The notes beneath the pieces were generated by a model, which saw only the letters and a list, made by a program, of their open reading frames with translations, did no database searches and was not told the origin of the DNA. A stretch of DNA of 64,000 nucleotides from Chryseobacterium balustinum (GTDB taxonomy: Bacteria; Bacteroidota; Bacteroidia; Flavobacteriales; Weeksellaceae), in NCBI RefSeq assembly GCF_900168205.1, contig NZ_FUZE01000010.1:90858-154857 (forward strand), given 5' to 3'. This document shows, piece by piece, positions 56,021-64,000 of this stretch. The translations under genes were made by a program, and so were the position numbers. The stretch's first letter is position 1; each line of letters begins with the position of its first letter.

Positions 56021-56155
56021 TTTCAATGATAGTTTATTGAAAAGATTCCTTTCTTTTTTATCATTTTATTTTATAAATTCTCTCATTCAAAAAAAACAGA
56101 ATTTTTTTTTAGAAATAAACTCAATAAATTTCTCGTAAGGTTGATAAATAATTTA

Positions 56156-56163
56156 TATATTTG
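56156..56163 (+). promoter_or_regulatory. Bacteroidota -7 box for the GG-leader peptide gene
   Basis: TATATTTG matches TAnnTTTG, 57 nt before the ATG, with TTG at 56141-56143 upstream. Confidence 0.55.
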
Positions 56164-56219
56164 ATAGTGTGTACATTAAGTACCACAAACCAAAAAAAAT
56201 CATTTAAAAACTAATTACT

Positions 56220-56390
56220 ATGAAAAATTTAAAAAAAATTTCAAGAAAAGAATTGAAAAGTATTAGCGGGGGAATCGAAGTGTGTATTCAAAATTGTATG
56301 GTAGGATATTATAAATGCTGTATTCCCCGTCAACGTTATTATTGTACTCCTAATGGGAGTCAATGTGGAAGTATTATTATAGAACCTTAA
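56220..56390 (+). CDS. GG-leader, six-cysteine bacteriocin-like precursor peptide
   Basis: The 56-residue peptide starts MKNLKKISRKELKSISGG, a double-glycine leader of the bacteriocin type (lysine-rich, LKSISGG cleavage site after residue 18). The 38-residue core has six cysteines (22, 26, 33, 34, 42, 49), including a Cys-Cys pair, plus several tyrosines. Similar short peptides are annotated as bacteriocin-like in Chryseobacterium. Maturation would normally involve a peptidase-containing ABC transporter and, for some families, a modifying enzyme. None is seen within the window. It has its own promoter box and a likely terminator, so it forms a single-gene unit. Confidence 0.75.
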   Translation: MKNLKKISRKELKSISGGIEVCIQNCMVGYYKCCIPRQRYYCTPNGSQCGSIIIEP

Positions 56391-56410
56391 TTAAAACTGT
56401 TAAATACTAA

Positions 56411-56445
56411 AAAATTCCTGAAGCATGTCTTTGGGATTTTTTTTG
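56411..56445 (+). terminator. Terminator-like hairpin after the GG-leader gene
   Basis: A weak stem (AAAATTCC... with ...GGGATTTT) carries mismatches and is followed by T8. It is imperfect but placed as expected. Confidence 0.45.
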
Positions 56446-56597
56446 AAATATCGTTTCATCTATTTTACATTGGTTTTGTGGATTTATTACATCGAAAGTC
56501 TTATTTTTTGGTTCTTTTACATAAATTTACCGTTTATAAAATGAACAGCTTTAGGGAATTCAAAATCTCTGATACAAATAAATATTTTTACCATTAA

Positions 56598-57392
56598 ATG
56601 TCAAAAACAATTATCATTACGGGAACTTCCTCAGGAATTGGTTTCGTATTAGCAGAATATTTCGGAAAGAAAGGTCATCACGTTTACGGTTTAAGCAGAA
56701 AATTTACCGAAAATCAGTATTTTAAATCAATTCCGACCGATATTACAGATAATAATGCCGTACAAAATGCTATTTCTGAAGTTTTAAAAACTGAAACTAA
56801 AATTGATGTTTTGATCAACAATGCAGGAATGGGAATGGTTGGCTCTGTAGAAGATTCTACAAAAGAAGATATTTTAAAATTATTTAATCTGAATCTTGTT
56901 GGAGCTGTACAAATGATGGCTGCCGTAATGCCGAAAATGCGTGAAAATAAATTTGGGCAAATCATCAACGTTTCAAGCATTGGAAGTGAAATGGGATTGC
57001 CTTTCCGTGGATTTTATTCAGCTTCAAAATCTGCTTTAGATAAAGTTACTGAAGCCATGAGATACGAAGTTTACCCTTGGAATGTAAATGTCTGTTCGCT
57101 TCATTTGGGTGATATTAAAACCAATATTGCAGAAAACAGAGTAAAGACAAAAGTTTCTGAGCCTTATAAAAACGTATTCGATAAAGTATATGCTCTGATG
57201 AATTCTCATGTTGGAGACGGAACTGACCCCTTAGAAGTTGCAGAATATATCGACCAACTTTTAACTAAAAATAAGTGGAAAGCTCATTATTATTTTGGTA
57301 AATTCGGACAGAAAATTGGTGTTCCATTAAAATGGATTCTTCCGCAGGGAACTTATGAGAATTTAATGAAGAAGTATAATAAATTGGCTTAG
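56598..57392 (+). CDS. SDR family oxidoreductase
   Basis: The 264-residue protein is a classical short-chain dehydrogenase. It has T-G-T-S-S-G-I-G at residues 8-15 for NAD(P) binding, NNAGMGMVG near residue 75, Ser in NVSSIGSE near residue 127, and Y-S-A-S-K near residues 140-144 as the catalytic Tyr/Lys. The substrate is unknown. It resembles sepiapterin/ketone reductase-like SDRs, but the pocket cannot be assigned. It is monocistronic. Confidence 0.88.
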   Translation: MSKTIIITGTSSGIGFVLAEYFGKKGHHVYGLSRKFTENQYFKSIPTDITDNNAVQNAISEVLKTETKIDVLINNAGMGMVGSVEDSTKEDILKLFNLNLVGAVQMMAAVMPKMRENKFGQIINVSSIGSEMGLPFRGFYSASKSALDKVTEAMRYEVYPWNVNVCSLHLGDIKTNIAENRVKTKVSEPYKNVFDKVYALMNSHVGDGTDPLEVAEYIDQLLTKNKWKAHYYFGKFGQKIGVPLKWILPQGTYENLMKKYNKLA

Positions 57393-57450
57393 TTTCAGTT
57401 AAACATATTTAAACTTTTTATTTATAAATTTTCTAAAAAACAAAACAGCA

Positions 57451-57525
57451 TTTTTGTCATTCCGGAGGAGTCTAAACTATTTACATTAAATTCTTTGCCG
57501 AGATTCCTATGGAATGACAAAAAAA
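57451..57525. repeat. Dispersed palindromic intergenic repeat
   Basis: TTTTGTCATTCC (57452-57463) is the exact inverse of GGAATGACAAAA (57511-57522), with 47 bp between. The right end shares AGATTCCTAYGGAATGACA with the element at 49964-50013. It ends 19 bp before the Omp85-like start. Confidence 0.75.
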
Positions 57526-57543
57526 GATTTAAGCTTTTATTAA

Positions 57544-59148
57544 TTGAAACTACTTTTAAACATATTTTTTGTCTTCTTTTGCGTTTTTGTACAAGCGCAA
57601 AAGAAGCATTATTTTCTGATTGATACAGAAACGAAAGTAAAGAAAAAAGTAAAAGATTCACTTTCTGCCGTAAAATTCCTCGATTCTTTAGCGCAAAACA
57701 ATTATTTTTTCACCGATTTAAAAGAAGTGAAAATAAAAGGCGATTCTACAGAAATTTTCTATGATAAGGGCAAAAACTTCAACGAGACCTACGTTAACCT
57801 CTCAGATTCTATTGTTACCAGATTTAAACTTGAAAAAGAATTTTTTACTAAAAATTTAGATTCAGTAAAAAAAAACATCAGCAAAAAATATATTGACGAC
57901 GGTTTTGCTTTCAGTAGAATCAAATCGAAATTTATGGGTCAAAAAAATGGTTATCCCGTTGTAGAACTTGATATTAATAAAAATAATAAAAGAACCATTG
58001 ACGGTTTTGTGGCAAAAGGTTATACCCGAGTTCCGAAAAGATTTATAAAAAACCTTGAAAAAGAATTTAAAGGAAAAACCTACGACGACAAAAACCTGAT
58101 TGCCATTAATAAAAATTTTCAGGGTCATCCCTTTATCATGCTCGAGCGGCAACCACAAACTCTTTTTACAAAAGATTCTACACAGATATATCTGTTTATG
58201 GAGAAGAAAAAGACCAATACTTTCGATGGAGTTATCGGCTTCGGAAATGATAAAACCGATAAATTTACGCTTAATGGAACTTTGAATGTGAATTTTAAAA
58301 ACATGTTCAACGGTTTTGAAACAGTCAATCTTTATTGGCAGAGAAACCCCGACAAAGGTCAGAATTTTGATTTGCAAACCGATATTCCATATTTACTGAA
58401 TTCTAATGTGGGTTTAAATATGAAAGTAAATATCTTCAGACAAGATTCTACTTTTGCTAATGTAAAAGCCTTGCCTGCATTTTATTATCATCTCAACAGC
58501 CGACAGAAAATTGGTTTACGAGGAACTTTTGAATCTTCTACCATCATCGACAGTCTTTATATTCAGGGGAAAGATTACAACAAAAAAGGGATTGGTATTT
58601 TCTTTGATATGACCGAGCCTACCGATATCGACCTTTTTCTTTATAAGTCTAAACTGAATGTAGGATACGATTTTCTGGCAACCAACTATACCGGTGAAAA
58701 TATAAAAGCCAACCAGAATCAGTTTTACTTTTTTGGTGAATACAACTATCATATCAACGGAAATCATTTTCTCAACATTAAAGGAGAAGGGGCTATGATG
58801 GATTCTAAAATAGATTTCTCTGCCAACGAATTGTACCGTTTTGGGGGCTGGAATTCACTCCGGGGTTTTAATGAAAACTCTCTCGCCGCCGATTTCTATT
58901 ACTATGCAGGAATGGAATACCGGTATCTTATCGGAAATCAGGCATTTTTTGATGTTTTCGGACAATATGGGCAGCTCAATAACAAATCCTTAAATGTAAA
59001 ACCTAAATTTTATAGTGTTGGGCTTGGTTTCAATTTCTTTATTCCGCTTGGTTTAATGAGTTTTCAGCTTTCTAATGGTAACGAGTTTGGAAATCCTTTT
59101 AAGTTTAATGACATCAAAATTCATTGGGGAATTCTGAGCCGTTTTTAA
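57544..59148 (+). CDS. Omp85/BamA-like outer membrane protein
   Basis: The start is TTG, because an in-frame TAA lies directly before it and the signal peptide (MKLLLNIFFVFFCVFVQA-Q) begins there. The 534-residue protein has at least one POTRA-like region (about 90-200, FTKNLDSVKKNISKKYIDDG, then KGYTRVPKRFIKNLEKEF) and a C-terminal barrel. The barrel has the Omp85 L6 motif RFGGWNSLRGFNENS near residue 445, in which R-G-F is diagnostic, and it ends in an aromatic residue as beta-barrels do. It is shorter than BamA, so it could be a TamA-like or lipid-linked variant. Its partner is not in the window. Confidence 0.75.
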   Translation: MKLLLNIFFVFFCVFVQAQKKHYFLIDTETKVKKKVKDSLSAVKFLDSLAQNNYFFTDLKEVKIKGDSTEIFYDKGKNFNETYVNLSDSIVTRFKLEKEFFTKNLDSVKKNISKKYIDDGFAFSRIKSKFMGQKNGYPVVELDINKNNKRTIDGFVAKGYTRVPKRFIKNLEKEFKGKTYDDKNLIAINKNFQGHPFIMLERQPQTLFTKDSTQIYLFMEKKKTNTFDGVIGFGNDKTDKFTLNGTLNVNFKNMFNGFETVNLYWQRNPDKGQNFDLQTDIPYLLNSNVGLNMKVNIFRQDSTFANVKALPAFYYHLNSRQKIGLRGTFESSTIIDSLYIQGKDYNKKGIGIFFDMTEPTDIDLFLYKSKLNVGYDFLATNYTGENIKANQNQFYFFGEYNYHINGNHFLNIKGEGAMMDSKIDFSANELYRFGGWNSLRGFNENSLAADFYYYAGMEYRYLIGNQAFFDVFGQYGQLNNKSLNVKPKFYSVGLGFNFFIPLGLMSFQLSNGNEFGNPFKFNDIKIHWGILSRF

Positions 59149-59379
59149 AAAAAATTTCAATCATTTTTTTTCTATAAGAGTAAATTCTATATTAACATTA
59201 TCATTATATTAATTCTTATTGTCATTTTATACTCAAAAGATATTTCACACTTAATAAATAATTAAGGAATAGGCAATACTATTTATCTACATTTGGTCTC
59301 AGGAATATTTAGTTTTTTTTGAACTAAAATTACGCACCATATCTCAAAATACGCTGAAAAAACTCAATGTAAAAACCTA

Positions 59380-59928
59380 TTGAAATTCAGAAAAAGAGAC
59401 ATGAAACCATCAACCTTATTACCATGCAACTACGATGTCAATCTCCAAAATAATAAGATTGTAATGACCAATCTTAACGAGCCCCCTGTATCGTTAATAA
59501 TTTATGATAAAAATAAATTTAATACCAAAGATTATTATTTTTTATTTACCCTACCTTCAAAAGACGAAATTTCGCATACAGTAGATATCGAAAAATACAG
59601 CTACGAAATAATAGGCTCTAATGGCTTTGTAAGAAAATTTAAAGGCACCAAAAAACCCGACCTGAATGTAAACTTATCTACCAATATCTCAAAACATGAA
59701 ATAGATATAAAACTTACAAATATCTCAGCCAACACTTTAAATATTAGTTTAGAAAACAAATATACCGATCACATAAGTGAACTTTCTCTCAATGCACAAG
59801 AAGAAAAAATAAATATTAACCTAGACAGATCAAAAGGCTGGTACGATTTCAAAATAAAATCTAATACCAACATATGGCATTTTTCAGGAAGAGTAGAATT
59901 TGAGAGATCGACAATAGATTCTATTTAG
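59380..59928 (+). pseudogene. C-terminal remnant of phosphocholine-type phospholipase C
   Basis: The 182-residue frame aligns by eye with the C-terminal DUF756 domains of non-hemolytic/hemolytic phospholipase C. It has YSYEIIGSNGFVRKFKGT (compare Y-x-L-x-V-Y-G-P-N-G-F-x-R-x-F-x-G) and ends SKGWYDFKIKSNTNIWHFSG, then RVE. The full enzyme is about 800 residues. Here the catalytic domain is missing, and the upstream frame is open only back to a stop at 59320-59322. The gene is therefore a 5'-truncated stump, still followed by its terminator. The plausible ATG at 59401 could only yield a secretion-less fragment. Confidence 0.75.
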
Positions 59929-59952
59929 TCTTAGATACATTTTAAAACCTTA

Positions 59953-59990
59953 AAAAATCTTATACAAAGAACTTGTATAAGATTTTTTTA
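59953..59990 (+). terminator. Intrinsic terminator after the phospholipase remnant
   Basis: A perfect 15-bp stem (59953-59967 with 59973-59987) has a 5-nt loop and T-rich ending. Confidence 0.9.
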
Positions 59991-60150
59991 TAGTGATTTG
60001 AGTCATAAAACCCAACATTGCTATTTTAGTAATTATGTACCATATTGTGATAAAATATAAGATAATGAATATTTAACATTAAATTCTTACAATTTATTAT
60101 ATCATATTATAATCCATTTTATTAACTTCACAATTCAAAATACTAAAACC

Positions 60151-62498
60151 ATAAAAAAACAACAACTACTTTAGCTCTGACTTTTGTTGCATTTGCTCTA
60201 TCTGCAAATCTTAATGCTCAATCCACAGACAATCACACTGTAACTATTTCTGTACCCGAAATAGCACTAGTTGACATTGAACCCTCCGCTACAAAAAACA
60301 TTACTTTAGGATTTACAGCACCAACTGAAGCAGGTAATCCTGTAACCCCAAACACTGCCAACAGTACGCTTTGTTTAAATTATTCTTCTATTAAATCGGT
60401 TGCAGATCCTACACGTAATGTATCTGTAAAAGTAAACCCTATCATTCTACAGATTACAACAGAAGCGCCCCAAGGCAAGCATACTGTTTTACTGGAGGGA
60501 ACCGAAATAACGACAGGCGAAAAGTTTAGCCAAACTGCAGAATTATTAATTTCTACAAACAGAAAGCTTTCTCTCACCCTATTAGATTCTCCAGAATTTA
60601 TAAAAGCTGGGGAAACGATTAAATCTACTTTCGTTTTAAAAAATGATGGAATGTTTCTGAAAATTTAATTTTAGAAAGCAAAAATGCTATCGTGGATGAA
60701 AATACGTCTTTAATTTTAGCTCCTGGAAAAAGCAAAAAAATTAGCATTAGTAAAATCACTCCATCCAATTTAAGTAAAAATGAGTTTCAGAATTTAAATC
60801 TTTCTGTTTATTCTAAAGACCATCCGCAAGAAAATCAGACTGCCTATTCTAGTGTAAAAATAATTTCTGTAAAGCCAATTGAAGATGATATCTACCACAG
60901 ATTTCCAGTTTCTGCATCTGTTTCTATGCTGGGTATGCAAAATAGAGATCAATATAAAAGTGGTTTTCAGGGTGAACTCTATGGAAAAGGAAGTTTAGAC
61001 GATGAAAATAAAAATCTTGAAGTGTCGGGAGAAACGGCATACAGCAAAACAGAAAAAACAGACGGAACTGCATACATGATTAACACAATTGCAAATTATG
61101 ATAAAAATAAATGCAAATGTAATGTATACGAGAGCTAGTCCAGAATATACTGGATATTTCAATAATACCAGTACTATTAATGGCAATCTTCAATATCAGT
61201 TATCAAAGCGGATTAATTTGATAGCAAGCTATTTACAGGATGCTAAAAACTTCCAGCGTGACACTTTATTTCTTGCAGCACCGTATCGTAAATTTTTGCA
61301 GTACGGGATTTCAATATAAATACGCTAGTAAAGGAAATATTTATGTTTACAATGGTTCCCAAAGATATGAAGACCGATTAATGCCCAAAGAATTTGATTA
61401 TAAAGAACGTTTTTTTAAACTCTCTGTTAATCAACAAATCGGAATTTTTCAGTTAAACATTGATGGACAATTTGGAAAAACAGATAATTTTATGACTGGC
61501 TTTTCTGGAAACTCAAGTTTTTATACTTCAATATTGGTTTTGAAAAATTTAAAACTTCATTTAATGTATATGGAAGTTATGCACTCACATCTCGTTATCA
61601 ACTGAAAAACGAGAAACAGTTTTACTTTGGAACCAGAATTTTAAGTCGTTTTTCAGATAAATCTTAATTCAGTATTTTTTATCAGAACAATTATATCCCT
61701 GAAGATTATTATAAAGACAGAAATCTATTTGAGTTTCTTTTTCATCAACAAATTTTCAAAGGACATGAAGTAGATATTTCAACGAGATACAATTTGCAGC
61801 GTGGAAAATTGGGAAATAAAGATTTTATTTTTTCGTTGCGTTATACTTTAAGAATGAATATTCCGACTCAAAAAATTGCAGAATATACTACGTTGTCAGG
61901 TAATATAAAAAACTTAGGAGTAAAAAAAGTAGAAGGAATTCGCCTGATAATGGGAAACCACCTTTCGGTCACCAACAAAAACGGAGATTACTTATTTAAA
62001 AATGTAAATCCGGGAGATTATGTTTTAGCAATCGACCGAACGACTACAGAAATCAATGATATTGCCGACATAAATGTCCCGGTATCATTAATTTTAACAG
62101 GCAAAGAAAATATTTACAACTTCGGATTAACGAGTGCTGCAAAGATTCAGGGAAAAATAGAATATAAAGAACATGAAAGTAATTTGAAATTTGCCCAACT
62201 TTCAACCAGAAAAAAGAAAAACGAAAATCTGATTGTTGAAGTTACAAACGGTAATCAGACCTTTAGAAAGCTAGTACTTTTGGGAGATTATTTTGATTTT
62301 ACCTATCTGCGTCAGGGAGATTGGAAGTGAAAATATACAGAAATGGTTTAGACAAAAAATATAAAATACCCATTGACCAGTTTGAGTTTAATCTAAAATC
62401 TGGCGAAACAAAAAATATAACCATTAATGTCATTAAGCAATCATCAGAAATAAAGTATCAGCAAGAAACCATCAAAGTAAGTTATAACGAAAACAAAA
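60151..62498 (+). pseudogene. Broken chimera: secreted-subunit N-terminus fused to usher-like barrel protein
   Basis: The reading begins with a signal peptide and T-V-T-I-S-V-P-E-I-A-L-V-D-I-E-P, like the subunit at 62499. After N-V-S-V-K-V it switches to an Ig/NEW3-like domain (LSLTLLDSPEFIKAGETIKS), a beta-barrel, and a CnaB-like domain (VTNKNGDYLFKNVNPGDYVL). Lesions: AT-AAA instead of ATGAAA at 60151 (lost G); -1 deletion near 60651; frame changes within 61089-61138, 61240-61319 and about 61540-61605; TAA at 61665-61667; and loss of one A near 62325 (GATTGGAAGTGA). The barrel part resembles an outer-membrane usher for thin surface fibres; this is inference from shape. Confidence 0.7.
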
Positions 62499-63031
62499 AT
62501 GAGCTACTTCAAATTAGTTTTTTTGTCAGCTTTATTATCTCCGCCAATCTGTATTCACAAACTACAGGAAATAGTACTGTAGCTGTAACTTTACCAATTG
62601 TTACTTTAATGGATATTGAGCCTGCAGGAACTATTACAATGAGTTTTTCTAATCCTGATGTAGCCGGAAATCCTATTATTTCACCAGCCGCCAATACAAC
62701 AAAGTGGATTAATTATACATCAGCAATAGCATTAGGAGGAGTTACCAGAAAAATCACCGCTTCAATCAATACCCTAATTCCTGAAATTGATATAAAAATT
62801 CAGGCAGCAACAGCTTCCGGTTTCGGAGGAGGAACATTAGGCATACCATCTGCTCAGGTAACATTAAATACAACTTCACAAACAATCATCGGCGGAATAG
62901 GAGGTGCATTTACAGGAAATGGAGCAAACAACGGCCATCGGCTGACCATAAGCCTATCTGCGAATACTTATAGTAATTTATCGGCAAGAACAAATACGCC
63001 TGTCGTAATTACCTACACAATCACCGAATAA
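62499..63031 (+). pseudogene. Frameshifted small secreted subunit (fibre-subunit-like)
   Basis: The natural start ATG at 62499 reads MSYFKLVFLSALLS. The mature part (SANLYSQTTGNSTVAVTLPI, then VTLMDIEPAGTITMSF) lies in another frame, so one base is missing or extra near 62540. The mature region (about 150 residues) is beta-rich and glycine/threonine-rich and lacks cysteine; it ends SARTNTPVVITYTITE. The V-x-L-P-x-V-x-L-M-D-I-E-P start is shared with the chimera at 60151. The present frame runs on from the barrel pseudogene, which would give an accidental fusion. Confidence 0.65.
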
Positions 63032-63069
63032 ATAGAAAACGAAGATGAAAGCAAATTATACTATTTACT

Positions 63070-63552
63070 ATGAAGATATTTATTTAAAATACCTTTTTTA
63101 TACTCTCATTATTATTTTTCTGCACGATAAAAGCCCAAACAATAAACGTAACAGGAACTAATTGGACAGTCGCGATACCACCAATTAGCGGAGCCGGTTT
63201 AAACTATGCAGGAACTTATGAGAGTGCAACCAACCAAATATTATTAAAAGTAGACATACCATTATTATTAAGTAGTGGCAAAGTCTCAAATCCTACTTGG
63301 AATTCAAACTTAATATTGAGTACTAAAAGAACAGGTAACGGATCCACAGTATGCTTAGTGTGCACAATGACGGGTGGAACAGCCTACCAAACAGTTACAC
63401 TCACCGATATTGAACTATTTAGACTTTCAGCATTAGCTGCAGTAATATCTTATTCAAACATTCCCATTCAATTACAACTGAGTGGAGTTTCGGTAACAAT
63501 TCCAGCAGCCACTTACAACAGTAGGGTTTTATTTACAATAAGTGCTCTTTAA
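63070..63552 (+). pseudogene. Third small secreted subunit with premature stop
   Basis: The frame starts MKIFI at 63070, then has TAA at 63085-63087. It continues in the same frame with NTFFILSLLFFCTIKAQ and a secreted 135-residue domain (NVTGTNWTVAIPPISGAGLN, then YAGTYESATNQILL). A single stop inside the signal peptide therefore inactivates it (a K-to-stop change, AAA to TAA, is the simplest cause). The end SVTIPAATYNSRVLFTISAL resembles the last strand of fibre-type subunits. It follows the subunit at 62499 by 38 bp. Confidence 0.65.
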
Positions 63553-63581
63553 AATATTTATTAAGAAAACTCTATTTTTTT

Positions 63582-63695
63582 CAGGAGCTATTTCCGGCTA
63601 TTCGCTTTTACTCCTCACTCCATTGCTCTTCCATCACTAACCCCCTCTTCTCTCTAACGTGTGTTCCGGGGTAACCGCTGCTATCCGGGCTAGGA
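63582..63695. repeat. Dispersed intergenic repeat with GGAGCTATTT and CTATCCGGGCTAGG ends
   Basis: CAGGAGCTATTTCCGGCTAT at the left and GCTGCTATCCGGGCTAGG at the right bound a C-rich centre whose composition differs from the AT-rich neighbourhood. From memory, elements with these ends are scattered in Chryseobacterium and Flavobacterium intergenic DNA. I cannot confirm other copies inside this window. The whole stretch 63553-64000 holds no gene that I can see. Confidence 0.5.
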
Positions 63696-63836
63696 TTACA
63701 GTCTTTTTATAATAATATTTATCCTTTAATTAAAATTAAAGGCTTCCAATTCATCTTTTTAGAATTCAATATTTACCTTTCAAAGAATAAACTCAAGATT
63801 TTAAGTAAGATTTACACTCAAGATAAAACATAACAA

Positions 63837-63904
63837 ACACTCCGGAGGAGTGTAACCTTTGTAGAACATTACAGCATCATTTTCATAAGCTCCGAAGGAG
63901 CGAC
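63837..63904. repeat. CTCCGAAGGAG-type intergenic repeat
   Basis: ACACTCCGGAGGAGTGT (63837-63853) forms a 7-bp stem with a 3-nt loop. AGCTCCGAAGGAGCGAC follows about 35 bp later as a second hairpin. This pair looks like a REP-type unit. Confidence 0.55.
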
Positions 63905-63905
63905 A

Positions 63906-63950
63906 CAATAGGCAATAGGCAATAGGCAATAGGCAATAGGCAATAGGCAA
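63906..63950. repeat. Heptamer microsatellite (CAATAGG)6
   Basis: Six exact CAATAGG units occupy 63906-63947, followed by CAA, directly after the hairpin repeat. Together with the two other heptamer arrays in this window it shows a recurring period of 7. Confidence 0.9.
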
Positions 63951-64000
63951 AATTACTTATTGCCCATCTTCAAAAGTTTATAACAAAAAAAAAGTCTCAT

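Noticed and set aside
57862..58377. 171-codon minus-strand frame opposite the Omp85-like gene
   Set aside because: It lies fully inside the barrel gene, which has a signal peptide and an R-G-F loop motif; the antisense translation has no recognisable features.

Overview
The window comes from a low-GC Bacteroidota chromosome. It most resembles a flavobacterial genome of the Chryseobacterium type. Evidence: AT-rich intergenic DNA; many starts preceded by the Bacteroidota -7 box TAnnTTTG; type IX secretion (T9SS) cargo with type A and type B sorting domains; DUF4407, DUF4252 and DUF2807 proteins; a zinc-independent L31; a fused IcmF mutase; and small Cys-containing secreted proteins of a kind I associate with Chryseobacterium. 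The genus is an inference. I saw no rRNA, tRNA, CRISPR array or intact insertion sequence.

Layout. 1-7 kb is the end of a surface-polysaccharide cluster: GT2, GT4, DUF6492-like and GT2-GT4 fusion proteins, closed by a strong bidirectional terminator. 7-10 kb holds a phosphomannose-isomerase-type cupin, gltX and accA. From 10 to 29.5 kb an accessory block sits between tsf and rpsB. It contains four tandem giant secreted paralogs (IgGFc-binding-like head, Ig-like and SprB-like repeats, T9SS type B tail), a carboxypeptidase-regulatory-like protein, trmB, and four paralogs of a small two-cysteine protein family. rplM-rpsI-rpsB lies beyond on the minus strand, so tsf is separated from rpsB and oppositely oriented. 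32-44.6 kb holds icmF, lipoproteins, a Dph6-like ATPase, a serine hydrolase, a PadR pair, ruvC, a T9SS type A metalloprotease and a DUF4407 protein. 44.6-45.25 kb has no conventional gene but carries a 142-bp duplicated element with strong Shine-Dalgarno sites and hairpins. Next come guaB, an ECF sigma/anti-sigma/DUF4252/DUF2807 operon, a GlmU-like protein, rpmE2, a beta-helix lipoprotein, a MazG-like protein and aroA. At 56.2 kb a 56-residue GG-leader, six-cysteine peptide lies apart from any recognisable maturation gene. An SDR oxidoreductase and an Omp85-like barrel follow.

From 59.3 to 63.6 kb the DNA is a gene graveyard. It holds the C-terminal stump of a phosphocholine-type phospholipase C and a small secreted-subunit/usher-like barrel/subunit/subunit locus. 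That locus is wrecked by a lost start codon, single-base deletions, in-frame stops and a chimeric junction. The last 450 bp is repeat DNA.

The strongest candidates for something undescribed are the tandem IgGFc-head T9SS array with its satellite two-cysteine proteins, the orphan GG-leader peptide, the duplicated hairpin/SD element, and the decayed subunit-barrel locus, which implies an intact version in relatives.
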